Assembly (NCBI GenBank): GCA_964567745.1
Contig: CAZMNY010000036.1
Span: forward strand, 23,914 to 87,913
Origin: CAZMNY01 sp964567745
Lineage (GTDB): Bacteria; Planctomycetota; Planctomycetia; Pirellulales; Pirellulaceae
Length of the DNA stretch: 64,000 nt
Reading direction: 5' to 3'
Below are positions 1 through 8,413 of the stretch, piece by piece. Both the position numbers and the translations under genes were made by a program. The notes under the pieces are model-generated. The model saw nothing but the letters and a program-made list of their open reading frames with translations, ran no database searches and was not told where the DNA came from. Positions within the stretch are counted from its first letter, which is position 1. Each line of letters begins with the position of its first letter.

Positions 1-1169
1 AGCCTCAATTCGTACGTGTCGCGAACACCCTTCTCTCGCTTCAACTCAACCGGCAACAGCGCCAGCGGCGAATGGTAAAACTCAACAGGCGTCGCTTTCG
101 TATTGGTCCAACGAAGAAAGCAACTGACAAGTCGAATTTGAGAGAAACCAAACTCGGCCTGATCGCGTCGAGCTTCATTGCGAATTCGATCCAACACGAT
201 CGGAAGGTAAACCGCTTCCTCGAAGTTGAGGTACTTTTCAAGTGGAATGGCTTTGCCCGCTAATGCCTGTTCGGCGAATTCAGCGTTCCAAGTCATCAGC
301 TGTTCGGGCCGAATATTCTTGTAGTCGAAACTGAGCGGCACCGAGGCCTCGGTCAAATTGACTGTCTGCATCGTCGTTCGAAAATGGAGCAATCGGTTGC
401 GGCGCGAGACTTCAAACAACCGCTCCTGCAACTTGGCCAAGACAATTTGCTGCTTGGTCTCGAGGTCCTTCGTGTTGAACCCTTGGATGCAATCGAGTTC
501 GAGCTGAAAGTCGACTTGCTGCTGACCAAAATTCTCTAGCGAGTCGAGGATGGTCGCCAAATCGGTCGGCCGCTCGCGGCGATCGAGCTCGGTCATTCTC
601 TCAATCGTGCGAGCCAACAAGGGGTGCAAATCGGGACGGATCTTGAACAGATTCGTACGGCTCTCGACGAACAGCTCGAGGTCCTCCAGCTCGTGGAAGT
701 CGAAACGGCAAGCGAGGCTGGCGAGGATCATGCCCAAGGAAAACACATCGGTTGCTGGGTCGTGATGGCCAATGCTATGCTCCCAGACAGCGTAGCGAGG
801 AAGATAGACAGGTCGTGACACCTCGGCTTCCGTTTGCTCAAACTGCAGATTGACGATCGTCTGTTCGTCGTCTTCTTCAAACTCGACACGCTGTTCGCTC
901 ACGATGACCGCCGCGCCTCGCGTCGTCTCCGCAAGGATGTCTGAGAGCCGAGTCGCGTTCGACTCGATCGATAGCCGCCGCGCGTCTTCGAACCAAATCC
1001 GAGGCCCTTCGACTTGAAGATCGCCGAGGCCTCTCAAGGGAGCGACAGAACCGTTCACATGGCAGTCAAGCACTTGCCTGAGTAGAGGCAAGAAGCTGAC
1101 CAAAACGTCTTCGGTCGTGAATCCCGCGCCGTTGTTTCGCTCTCGAAGAAAATCGTAAAAGTCGCTCAT
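1..1169 (-). CDS. Pseudokinase-DUF4011 protein (N-terminal 389 residues; runs off left edge)
   Basis: I translated this frame by hand. It is open from the ATG at 1169 to base 1 with no stop, so only the N-terminus is visible. Residues about 100-190 resemble the C-lobe of a Ser/Thr kinase: a Tyr-rich activation-segment end followed by DPATDVFSLGMILASL, the usual subdomain IX pattern. The catalytic-loop HRD and a clear DFG are not recognisable, so it is probably a pseudokinase. At about residue 250 the stretch LFEVSRRNRLLHFR matches the start of DUF4011, a domain that normally precedes a superfamily-1 DNA2/NAM7-type helicase in proteins of well over 1000 residues. The helicase part would lie outside the window. 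It sits 42 bp downstream of the metallopeptidase gene on the same strand, so co-transcription is likely. Family identity comes from motif recognition, and the role (possibly defence or nucleic-acid processing) is inference. Confidence 0.75.
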   Translation of the reverse strand, partial: MSDFYDFLRERNNGAGFTTEDVLVSFLPLLRQVLDCHVNGSVAPLRGLGDLQVEGPRIWFEDARRLSIESNATRLSDILAETTRGAAVIVSEQRVEFEEDDEQTIVNLQFEQTEAEVSRPVYLPRYAVWEHSIGHHDPATDVFSLGMILASLACRFDFHELEDLELFVESRTNLFKIRPDLHPLLARTIERMTELDRRERPTDLATILDSLENFGQQQVDFQLELDCIQGFNTKDLETKQQIVLAKLQERLFEVSRRNRLLHFRTTMQTVNLTEASVPLSFDYKNIRPEQLMTWNAEFAEQALAGKAIPLEKYLNFEEAVYLPIVLDRIRNEARRDQAEFGFSQIRLVSCFLRWTNTKATPVEFYHSPLALLPVELKREKGVRDTYELR

Positions 1170-1211
1170 GCACTCTCACCAAAAGGGTGTCGCGGCGTCA
1201 CACCGAGGTTT

Positions 1212-2657
1212 TCACTGCTGCTCGATTATCTCATCTACACGCTTGGCAAACTGTTCGTACTGCTTCTTTCGCATGCGAAGTTCTTTTCTTGAAATCGTCG
1301 CCATTCGCTTCTCCAAGCCGAGCACGCGCGCGATCGCGATTGCATGAGCCAGCGAAGCATCCTCAAGACTGCGATCAACCGTGGCGAAGTCGAGCAGCAC
1401 GTAGGTAAAGAAGTCGAGGACCGATTCAGCGTAATTCTGTTCCTGAAACGGAAGCAGCCGAGAACGCGCCGGCGCATGCTCGGCGAGCGATTGCTGATCC
1501 GTGTCGTCTACCGCCTCGTCCGGTTCCGATTCAAGTTGCTGCGGATCGTCTTGAGCTGAATCGTCTTGAGCTGATTCGTCTTGCACCGAGGCGACCGGCG
1601 TCTCGTCGGAAACCGGTTTGAAGTTGGCGAAGAACAGTTTGGCGTGATTGAGATTCGTCTCGGTCCACATCCAGTTCGGACGAAAGACGGTCTGTAGCAG
1701 CTGTTCTGTTAGCCCAGAGAGTCTCTGTTGGGACAACAAGTCGAGCTCTTCAAGATCGAGCGGCCCTTCCAGCATGGCAGCGATTTCTGCTTCGCATTCG
1801 GCCGCCGAGTCATCGCGATTAGACCAGAGTTGTAGCGAACGAGCTCGGATGAAAGCTTCCGGGTGATCGACGCCCTCGGTCGTCGGGCGATCCGCTTCGA
1901 ACAGCTCGTCAACTTGTGCGAGAAAGCTCTCGGGTCCTATCGATTCGCCGCCGGTCTCCATGCGGACGAGCAGCGATACCACGGTCGTCAGGTCGCCGTT
2001 GACCGACTGCAGAGCGCCGCGGTCACAAAAGACTTCGCTGTACAGTTGAAACAGGCGAGATGTAGCCAAGTGAGATGGGACAACAGAGCTGGCGTTCGTA
2101 AGCGCTGCGAGAATCTGGTCCGCGACAAGGTACTGCTGATCCCAGTCGGAAAAGAGGCGATGATGCGATAGCTCGTGCCCAAACAGAGCTATGATCTCGT
2201 CCTCACTGAGTTTGTCGCGGATCGGACCACTGAGAATGACGTGGGCTTCGTCTGGGAATCTTGCCAGCGCGGCGTTGAGCGAGTTGATATCTTGCGATTG
2301 ATAGAGCGTCAAAGGTGCATCAACTTCGACCCTCTCCGCAGCGACCTCCGCCAATTCATAAAGAGGTTTATGCTCCTCACGATCAAGCCGATACGTCGAT
2401 TTCAGCAGGGCCAGACGAACCTCGTCGGCGGCCTCCTCGCGATGTTGACTTGCCTCATACCACTCCCAAAGCCTCGGTTCGCGCAAGCGCAAGTATTCAA
2501 CCAGATGGCGGAAGTATGGCAGCGGCTCAATAAACATGGCTCGCCATGGGTCAAACGGAATCGGGTGGATCGAGCGACCCATTCTATCGTCTGAAACACG
2601 AGCGGGAATTGCACCAACAAGCGATTGTTCGTCATTGAGGGGCGACGAACTCGACAA
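1212..2657 (-). CDS. M48-like zinc metallopeptidase, cytoplasmic
   Basis: A 481-residue protein with the zinc-binding motif HELSH at residues 161-165, in the context ALFGHELSHHRLF. A plausible third ligand is Glu208 in the segment YSEVFCDRGAL, the arrangement of family M48 (HExxH plus a downstream E..aD helix). No signal peptide or transmembrane helix is evident, unlike HtpX or BepA, so it probably acts in the cytoplasm. The C-terminal third has an acidic, repetitive linker (D/E/Q-rich, about residues 350-395) and then a basic helical tail ending in a coiled-coil-like segment. It is the first gene of a minus-strand pair with the pseudokinase-DUF4011 gene 42 bp downstream, which suggests a joint function. 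The start at 2657 is the first Met; Met26 is an alternative. Confidence 0.75.
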   Translation of the reverse strand: MSSSSPLNDEQSLVGAIPARVSDDRMGRSIHPIPFDPWRAMFIEPLPYFRHLVEYLRLREPRLWEWYEASQHREEAADEVRLALLKSTYRLDREEHKPLYELAEVAAERVEVDAPLTLYQSQDINSLNAALARFPDEAHVILSGPIRDKLSEDEIIALFGHELSHHRLFSDWDQQYLVADQILAALTNASSVVPSHLATSRLFQLYSEVFCDRGALQSVNGDLTTVVSLLVRMETGGESIGPESFLAQVDELFEADRPTTEGVDHPEAFIRARSLQLWSNRDDSAAECEAEIAAMLEGPLDLEELDLLSQQRLSGLTEQLLQTVFRPNWMWTETNLNHAKLFFANFKPVSDETPVASVQDESAQDDSAQDDPQQLESEPDEAVDDTDQQSLAEHAPARSRLLPFQEQNYAESVLDFFTYVLLDFATVDRSLEDASLAHAIAIARVLGLEKRMATISRKELRMRKKQYEQFAKRVDEIIEQQ

Positions 2658-2706
2658 TTCCTAGAGAGCGGAATTGAATTACCGACGTGAGCTTTGGAAG
2701 TCCGAG

Positions 2707-2829
2707 TTATTCGTCAATGTCGGTCTTGGGCGGATTGCGTTCATCCATTGCTTCACAGCCTTTGACGATGAAACCCCAGGCGCAAATAAACGCGCACGCC
2801 ATTACCAACCACGTGATCGGCCAAAACAT
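2707..2829 (-). CDS. Single-pass membrane mini-protein (40 aa)
   Basis: A small ORF read by hand. It begins MFWPITWLVMACAF, continues with a hydrophobic helix of about 20 residues, and ends in a charged tail (ERNPPKTDIDE). A good AGGAG ribosome-binding site lies 9 nt upstream of the ATG at 2829; the in-frame ATG at 2838 directly abuts that site and is less likely. It lies alone between the metallopeptidase gene (which starts at 2657, downstream) and the transaldolase gene, all on the minus strand. No family is recognised. The sequence suggests an inner-membrane micro-protein with its tail in the cytoplasm or periplasm, orientation undetermined. Confidence 0.55.
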   Translation of the reverse strand: MFWPITWLVMACAFICAWGFIVKGCEAMDERNPPKTDIDE

Positions 2830-3011
2830 TGCATCCATCTCCTATTCGAGTAAGTCGGTCATTGTAGTCCAAACCATGTCCCTTTGGTAAGAACAGACCA
2901 AGACAGTTTAAGTGCGTTCGCCCTGCCGCGCCCGGAACGGTCGACAACCACAGGCCGCCGATCGGCCGATTTCGCAAGACGCCTGCGGTCGCCGAGAGGC
3001 CAAGGCGTAGT

Positions 3012-3674
3012 TCATTCCTGGGGGGTTGCGGCCCAGGCTGTCTGGAAAATCTTCTCGCCCATGCTCGTGTATGGACTGCCGAAACTGTCTTGATAGACAG
3101 CCATGCCGGCCGTGATGCAATGGGCGCCGGCGACCGCGGATTCGCCGATCTGATGGCTGTTGCGGACCGCCGCCGCAATAATCTCGGCGGGATACTTGAA
3201 GTTATCCAGCATGATGCGAACTTCGGCGATGAGCGTGGCCGCAGAATCACCGTGCTGCTCTTTCCAACCGAGGAATGGACTGAGGAACCCCGCACCGGCT
3301 CGAGCTGCATGCCAGGCTTGGGCCACGGAAAAGATCAACGTCGCATTGCACTGCACGCCTCGCTGAGTCAATTCGCGTATGGCCTTGAATCCGGATTCGC
3401 TCGCGCCGACTTTGATCACGAAATTCGGGCTGATTGCCGCCAGCTCGCTGCCTTCGTCAACGATCGATTTCCAGTCGGTCAAGTGCGGATTCACTTCCAC
3501 GCTGACTGGCTTTTCCGTTCCCGCAAACAGCTCGGCGATTTCGGCGATCGCTTGGCGAAACGGTTTGCCCGACGCCTGCACATGCTTGGGGTTGGTCGTT
3601 AAACCGTCGACATCCCAGAGTTCAAGTGCTTGTTTGATCTCGTCGGTCTTGGCACTGTCGAGAAAGAGTTTCAT
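3012..3674 (-). CDS. Transaldolase / fructose-6-phosphate aldolase family protein
   Basis: A 220-residue protein starting MKLFLDSAKTDEIKQAL, the length and opening of the compact TalC/FSA-type transaldolases rather than the 320-residue classical enzymes. Lys88 in the segment NFVIKVGAS is the expected Schiff-base lysine, and TTNPK near residue 26 matches the family's N-terminal TNP motif. The family transfers or cleaves dihydroxyacetone or glycolaldehyde units in the pentose phosphate network; it cannot be decided from sequence whether this one is a true transaldolase or an aldolase. The ATG at 3674 is chosen because upstream in-frame codons overlap the end of the aldehyde dehydrogenase gene and lack family similarity. 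It is 34 bp downstream of that gene on the same strand, a probable two-gene operon. Confidence 0.85.
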   Translation of the reverse strand: MKLFLDSAKTDEIKQALELWDVDGLTTNPKHVQASGKPFRQAIAEIAELFAGTEKPVSVEVNPHLTDWKSIVDEGSELAAISPNFVIKVGASESGFKAIRELTQRGVQCNATLIFSVAQAWHAARAGAGFLSPFLGWKEQHGDSAATLIAEVRIMLDNFKYPAEIIAAAVRNSHQIGESAVAGAHCITAGMAVYQDSFGSPYTSMGEKIFQTAWAATPQE

Positions 3675-3708
3675 CGCGTTGCTTTCATAAGCGGATTGAT
3701 CTGCCGCG

Positions 3709-5142
3709 TCACTCGATGCCGGCGAAGGAAACGTGCTTCGTCTCAAGGTACGCTTCCATGCCGTCAACGCCAAGCTCGCGACCAAGGCCACTCTGCTTCA
3801 TGCCACCGAACGGGCATTGGCTCGTTGCCGGAACCGTATCATTGACGCCCACCGTACCCGCCTCCAATGCTTCGGCGACTCGCCAGGTCCGAGCCAAATC
3901 GCGAGTAAAGAAATAGGCTGCCAAACCGTATTTATTTTCATTAGCCTTAGAAATCGCTTCCGACTCATCCGAAAACGGCAAGATGGGAGCAATCGGCGCG
4001 AACGTCTCTTCGTTCATACAGAGCGAGTCTTCGGGCATGTCGGCGAGAACCGTCGGTTCGAGGAAGTAGCCCTCTGCCCCACTCCACCGCTGACCTCCAC
4101 AATGGACTCGACCTCCTTGTCGCCGCGCGTCTTCGATGTGAGAGAGCGCGATGTTCAACGACTCTTCATCGATCAGCGGACCAATTTCGACAGCGTCTGC
4201 AAAGCCGTCTCCGACTTTCAGCTGCTTCGCTTTTTCCGTAAACGAGTTGAGGAATTCGTCGAAGATCGACTCGTGAACGTAGACTCGATTTGCCGCGATG
4301 CACGACTGACCTGTGTTGCGGAATTTCGCAATCAAAGCGCCGTCAACCGCTTGTTCAAGATCCGCGTCCTCAAACACAATCAAAGGGGCGTGGCCGCCCA
4401 ATTCAAGCGACAACTTCGTGACGTCATCCGCCGCGTTTCGCATCAGTTCGCGGCCCACTTCCGTCGAACCGGTAAACGTGACTTTGCGGCAGTGGCGATT
4501 CGCGAACATCTCGGCCGCGATCTCCCGAGCTTTGCCGGCGACCAACTGGAACACACCCGCGGGCAGCTCGGCCTCATGCACAACTTCGGCCAACATCACA
4601 GAACTGAGCGGCGTGGCGCTGGCGGGTTTCAGCACGACCGGACAACCCGCAGCCAAGGCGGGAGCGACTTTGCGCACGGCGAGTACGAGGGGAAAATTCC
4701 AGGGCGCGATTGCGCCGACCACGCCGACCGATTGTTTTAAGACAAGGTGGCGTTTGCCGGGCGCTTGCTGAGGCACGACGCGGCCATACGCTCGACGAGC
4801 TTCTTCGGCAAACCACTGCAGATGGTCGATCGTCATCGCCACCTCGCCTCGACTTTGGGCGAGCGGCTTTCCGTTTTCGAGCGTAATCGTGCGAGCGATC
4901 TCGTCGGCTCGAATCGCAACGCCATCCGCGATTCGCCGCAGATAGTCGCCCCGTTGTTTGCCCGTCTCGCTCCGCCATTTCGGCCACGCCGAATACGCGT
5001 CGTCGATCGCTCGCCGCATGCCGTCTCGATCTATCGTCGCGATATGCCCCAACGATTCGCAGGTCGAAGGATTAAAAACCTCCAACGGATCGCCCGACGT
5101 GCTCCATTGACCATTCAGGTAGAGCGGACGTACATCTGTCAT
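3709..5142 (-). CDS. NAD(P)-dependent aldehyde dehydrogenase (succinate-semialdehyde dehydrogenase-like)
   Basis: A 477-residue full-length aldehyde dehydrogenase. It has the Rossmann-side APWNFPLVL and KPASATPLS segments, the catalytic base region LELGGHAPL near residue 247, and the nucleophilic Cys in NTGQSCIAANRV near residue 280. The N-terminus (YLNGQW, then FNPSTCESLG) and overall pattern are closest to GabD-type semialdehyde dehydrogenases, which oxidise succinate semialdehyde and related omega-semialdehydes. Actual substrate specificity cannot be read from sequence. It is the first gene of a likely operon with the downstream transaldolase. The 382 bp upstream (5143-5524) contain no convincing gene and should hold its promoter. 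Confidence 0.85.
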   Translation of the reverse strand: MTDVRPLYLNGQWSTSGDPLEVFNPSTCESLGHIATIDRDGMRRAIDDAYSAWPKWRSETGKQRGDYLRRIADGVAIRADEIARTITLENGKPLAQSRGEVAMTIDHLQWFAEEARRAYGRVVPQQAPGKRHLVLKQSVGVVGAIAPWNFPLVLAVRKVAPALAAGCPVVLKPASATPLSSVMLAEVVHEAELPAGVFQLVAGKAREIAAEMFANRHCRKVTFTGSTEVGRELMRNAADDVTKLSLELGGHAPLIVFEDADLEQAVDGALIAKFRNTGQSCIAANRVYVHESIFDEFLNSFTEKAKQLKVGDGFADAVEIGPLIDEESLNIALSHIEDARRQGGRVHCGGQRWSGAEGYFLEPTVLADMPEDSLCMNEETFAPIAPILPFSDESEAISKANENKYGLAAYFFTRDLARTWRVAEALEAGTVGVNDTVPATSQCPFGGMKQSGLGRELGVDGMEAYLETKHVSFAGIE

Positions 5143-5362
5143 GGCGGGCTGTCTCTCGTAGGCTAGAACGTACTTACCGGTGGGTCGTATTGACGTTCAG
5201 GATAGCCTTTTCATTCGCCGCCATGTACCCGCCACTGGCGCACGGTGGTCGGGGTCGGCGCTAACGTATTTGAGCCTTCTTCTCGTCGTATTTGTGGCAT
5301 TGCCCGACTAAGGGAAGTTGGCCGCAAAAAGCGCAAAGAAATTGCAAAGGTCAAAACAGAAA

Positions 5363-5394
5363 CGAGCCGCCTCGCGCCCGACGCGTGGGGCTCG
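5363..5394. repeat. Imperfect palindrome in a gene-free interval
   Basis: CGAGCC at 5363-5368 pairs with GGCTCG at 5389-5394 around a very GC-rich centre. It lies in the 382-bp interval 5143-5524, between the start of the aldehyde dehydrogenase gene and the end of the desaturase gene, both on the minus strand. It could be a terminator-like structure for the desaturase or a copy of a dispersed planctomycete palindrome. There is no T-run beside it, so terminator function is doubtful. I see no other feature in the interval. Confidence 0.35.
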
Positions 5395-5524
5395 GGAGAG
5401 GCCGCAGCGCGCGTCGAACAAGGCCGACTCACGCCACGGCGTCACAATGCTGGACGATCTCCGAGCCCATGCGTGTCTGCGCGCGAGCAAGTTCGCTAGG
5501 AGTTGGCCATCACACAACGCTGGC

Positions 5525-6661
5525 TTAACCCGCTTTGCGTTCCGCTTCTTCCGCTGGTGGCTGGTCGATGCTGGCGAGCATATCGGATCGACGCTTGTAC
5601 CATTGGTCGGCAGCCGGCGGCGCCTGACCGCTTTCGACGGCTCGGCAGGTCCGAATCAAGTCGGCCATGGCCGCCGCAACGCTCTTGTAGGTAACGGCGT
5701 GGTAGGCCGAATCGTCCGGCAGGCGATCGATCAATCGGCGATGGGCTTCGTACAAGTTGTGATACGGCAACGAGGGATAGAAATGGTGCAATGCGTGGTA
5801 ACGCAGCCCGAGCGGGAAGGCGAGTTCAGTTAGCAGGCCGCCCGAAATGTTGATGCTATCTGAAAGCTGTTCAAGATGATTCATTTTCTCGCCGTTGCTC
5901 AGGTAGCGATGTGCAACAAGCGCGCGGAAGTGGTTCAAGCCCAACGTGACGATGGCGATACCGTAAATCATCAAGGGTCGAGACCAGTGGGTGAGTCCGA
6001 TGCCAACGAAGGCAATCATGGCCCAAGCTCGCAATGAGCAAGCAATGTCCATCGCCGCCCACCAGAATCTCGGCGCGTTGTCCGGAATGGGCCGCACATA
6101 CATCAAATTGATTCCAAGCGAGGATGCTCGCTGCAACACAAACTCGCGCGATTTCGGACTTGTGAACGAGAGAGGCACCAGGACCAAGAAGCGAAACGCG
6201 ACCAGCCCGGGAAGCAGGACGATCTGTGTGAGAAACGTCGCCAGGTGCCGCACGCGTCCGGCGCCGAGTGGTAGATACTCGCCGTCCTTCGCTGTTCCGT
6301 AATGATGCGACTTGTGATGATCGATATGCGGCCGGTACATGAACGAGGGCGTCATCATTGGGATGCCCGCGACGATGTCCCAAACGATCCGAAAAGCCTT
6401 CATTTGGTTGGAGCGAAAATGCACGATTTCGTGCATGAAGCAGCCAACTCGATAAAGCAGAGCTCCGGCAACCAGAAAACAGATGATCTGCTGAGGGCTG
6501 AAGGCCGGCGCGGTCAAATAGACGCCAGCACAGGCGTAACCAACACTCACGCTGACCAGAAAATCGGTCCAATAAATCCACGGCCTAGGCTCGAAAAGGT
6601 CAGCGACCATGCCTCGGCCCTGCGCCAATGTTGCTTCATCCGCCTGTGTGTGCTCGCTCAC
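5525..6661 (-). CDS. Membrane fatty-acid desaturase family protein
   Basis: Three histidine boxes of the di-iron desaturase/hydroxylase superfamily are present in order: HEIVH, then HIDHHKSHH about 30 residues later, and RYHALHHFYPSLPYHN near the C-terminus. They are separated by paired hydrophobic segments, as in integral membrane acyl desaturases. These enzymes insert double bonds (or hydroxyls) in acyl chains or carotenoid-like substrates using O2; the substrate is not evident here. I chose the GTG at 6661, which gives 378 residues, because a GGAG sits 7 nt upstream. The ATG at 6697 would add 12 residues with no visible ribosome-binding site. It is a single gene on the minus strand, downstream of a terminator that isolates it from the DUF1080 gene. 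Confidence 0.85.
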   Translation of the reverse strand: MSEHTQADEATLAQGRGMVADLFEPRPWIYWTDFLVSVSVGYACAGVYLTAPAFSPQQIICFLVAGALLYRVGCFMHEIVHFRSNQMKAFRIVWDIVAGIPMMTPSFMYRPHIDHHKSHHYGTAKDGEYLPLGAGRVRHLATFLTQIVLLPGLVAFRFLVLVPLSFTSPKSREFVLQRASSLGINLMYVRPIPDNAPRFWWAAMDIACSLRAWAMIAFVGIGLTHWSRPLMIYGIAIVTLGLNHFRALVAHRYLSNGEKMNHLEQLSDSINISGGLLTELAFPLGLRYHALHHFYPSLPYHNLYEAHRRLIDRLPDDSAYHAVTYKSVAAAMADLIRTCRAVESGQAPPAADQWYKRRSDMLASIDQPPAEEAERKAG

Positions 6662-6778
6662 GTTCTCGCTCCAAGTGACCCTACAAGATGTACCCATAGC
6701 CCATTTCGGTCGGCTAGACGCCCTTTGAAAACATCGGAGTCTTTCGATGTCAGTCTTAACGATTTCAACGGTTGCGCA

Positions 6779-6809
6779 TAAAAAACCGAGGCGTGGAAAA
6801 CACCTCGGT
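6779..6809 (-). terminator. Rho-independent terminator of the DUF1080 gene
   Basis: On the minus strand, ACCGAGG (from 6809) pairs with CCTCGGT (ending at 6785), and transcription then meets a run of six or more T residues. It lies 35 bp past the stop codon of the DUF1080 gene at 6845, so it should end that transcript before the desaturase gene. Confidence 0.8.
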
Positions 6810-6844
6810 CGTTAATCTCAACGAAGTTACCGCATCTTGCCAGA

Positions 6845-8164
6845 TTAAGGCTTGAGGCGCTTGATCGTGATGTTGCGGAACATCACTGGATCGGAGTGTC
6901 CAGCGAGGCCAAAGAAGCCGGACTTACGTTCTTTGCCAGGATGGGGGCGGTTGCCCATGTACTTGGTGACTTTGGAAAGATCAGTGTCGAGAATCACGAC
7001 ACCGTTAAGCGCCACTTTGATCGTCGATCCCTTTACGGTGACTTCCTGGAAATTCCACTGACCCGTCGGTCGCAGATGGCCGCGATGGGCTGCGGTCATT
7101 CCGTAAGCGGAACCATGATATTGCCGCTCATCCAATCGGCCTTTGTACTTGTCCGACGTGTTGTCGAGCACTTGCAGTTCGCACATGCCGACGTAGGCGG
7201 TGTCGCCCTTGCCCGGATAGCGAATAGCGAGCCCGTTGTTGCCGCCAGGCGGCAGTTTGAATTCCAAACGCACTGTAAAATCTTCGTACTCGTCCTTCGT
7301 GTGAATCGTGCCGCCCTTGCCCTTCTTGCAAACGATCGCGCCTTCTTTGACTTCGTAGTTTTGTAACGGTCCGACCCAACCATCCAAATCCTTGCCATTG
7401 AAGATGGGCGTGAACTTTTCCGTCGAAATGGACGCGAGAATGTTGTTGGCTTCGTCAGCGGGAATCTCGCGAACGAAAATGTTTCGCCAGCGAATCTCCC
7501 CGCCGTGCGTCTGTAGCTGAACGGGGCCTTTTGGGAACAACGGCTGCTTGCGATCCCAAAAGTTCTCCATTATCGCGTTGTCGACAACGTGTTTGCCATT
7601 CAACCAGACGCTGGTGCGCGAGCCGACTTGGCGAATGCGAAATCGATTCCATTCGCCAAACGGTTTGTCAGCCAGCACGGAAGGGTCCTTGCCGGGCGCG
7701 CCTTTGCTGTTGTTCCACAATCCGCCCGAACCCTTGTCGGCACCGATCTTCCACTTGCCGCCCGCTTCCGTGTAGTCCCAGATTTGCACCTGAGGCGTCG
7801 CTCGTAGATAGATTCCGCTATCGGCCTTGGCGACTGTTTTGTAGTCAATGTGCAATTCGAAATCGCCGTAGTCTTTGTCGGTCGTCAAATAGACGCCGTG
7901 ACCATCGTTGACCAACTCGCCATTCTCAACTCGCCAATGCTTTGCGACATCGGCTAAGTCAGCGCTGCGTTTCTTAGCTCGTTCCTCGTCCGACATGGCA
8001 GCCAGTTTGCGAGGATCGAAATGCCCCATGCCGTGCCAGCCGGAAAGATCTTGCCCGTTGAAGATCGCAGTGAATCCAGTGGGCGGCTTGTTGTCTTCTT
8101 GGGCCGAGGTCAACGCGTTGAACGATGCAACGATCGCCAATGCGAGGAGAATGGGTCTGGTCAA
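6845..8164 (-). CDS. Secreted protein with two DUF1080 (3-keto-disaccharide hydrolase) domains
   Basis: A 439-residue exported protein. After a signal peptide (LLALAIVASFNALTSA, cleaved before QEDNKPP) come two copies of the DUF1080 fold. The first begins GFTAIFNGQDLSGWHG and the second FTPIFNGKDLDGWVG, each continuing with Trp/Gly-rich strands and a WN..RI or WN..EV segment as in concanavalin-like lectin/glucanase folds. DUF1080 proteins are very common in planctomycetes, and some act on 3-keto-glycosides. The start is a TTG at 8164: AAGGAA lies 7 nt upstream and the signal peptide begins immediately, whereas the longer ATG reading at 8281 would bury the signal peptide behind 39 residues. 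The 249-bp interval 8165-8413 is a divergent promoter region shared with the cytochrome gene. Confidence 0.85.
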   Translation of the reverse strand: MTRPILLALAIVASFNALTSAQEDNKPPTGFTAIFNGQDLSGWHGMGHFDPRKLAAMSDEERAKKRSADLADVAKHWRVENGELVNDGHGVYLTTDKDYGDFELHIDYKTVAKADSGIYLRATPQVQIWDYTEAGGKWKIGADKGSGGLWNNSKGAPGKDPSVLADKPFGEWNRFRIRQVGSRTSVWLNGKHVVDNAIMENFWDRKQPLFPKGPVQLQTHGGEIRWRNIFVREIPADEANNILASISTEKFTPIFNGKDLDGWVGPLQNYEVKEGAIVCKKGKGGTIHTKDEYEDFTVRLEFKLPPGGNNGLAIRYPGKGDTAYVGMCELQVLDNTSDKYKGRLDERQYHGSAYGMTAAHRGHLRPTGQWNFQEVTVKGSTIKVALNGVVILDTDLSKVTKYMGNRPHPGKERKSGFFGLAGHSDPVMFRNITIKRLKP

Positions 8165-8413
8165 GGCGAGGTTCCTTTGGGTGGGGCTTGGGGGAATGAC
8201 TGCTGTCGAAAACGCGTCCCATCGTAACTTCAAAATAGGCAGTTCGCCAGTTTCCCCATCCGGTCTACTGCGCTTCCACATCCTCCAGCCTCATCACGAT
8301 CGCGCGGATAATCGCGCACCTACTGGTTTTGCGGGCGGCGAAACAGTTTAGAATCCTTTTTGTCGGTCACAATCGCAATTACGAAAATGAGTCACTAGAA
8401 GAGCCACGAATCT

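Noticed and set aside
3733..4740. Plus-strand frame opposite the aldehyde dehydrogenase
   Set aside because: The opposite strand has catalytic Cys and Glu segments of aldehyde dehydrogenases; this frame has no motif.
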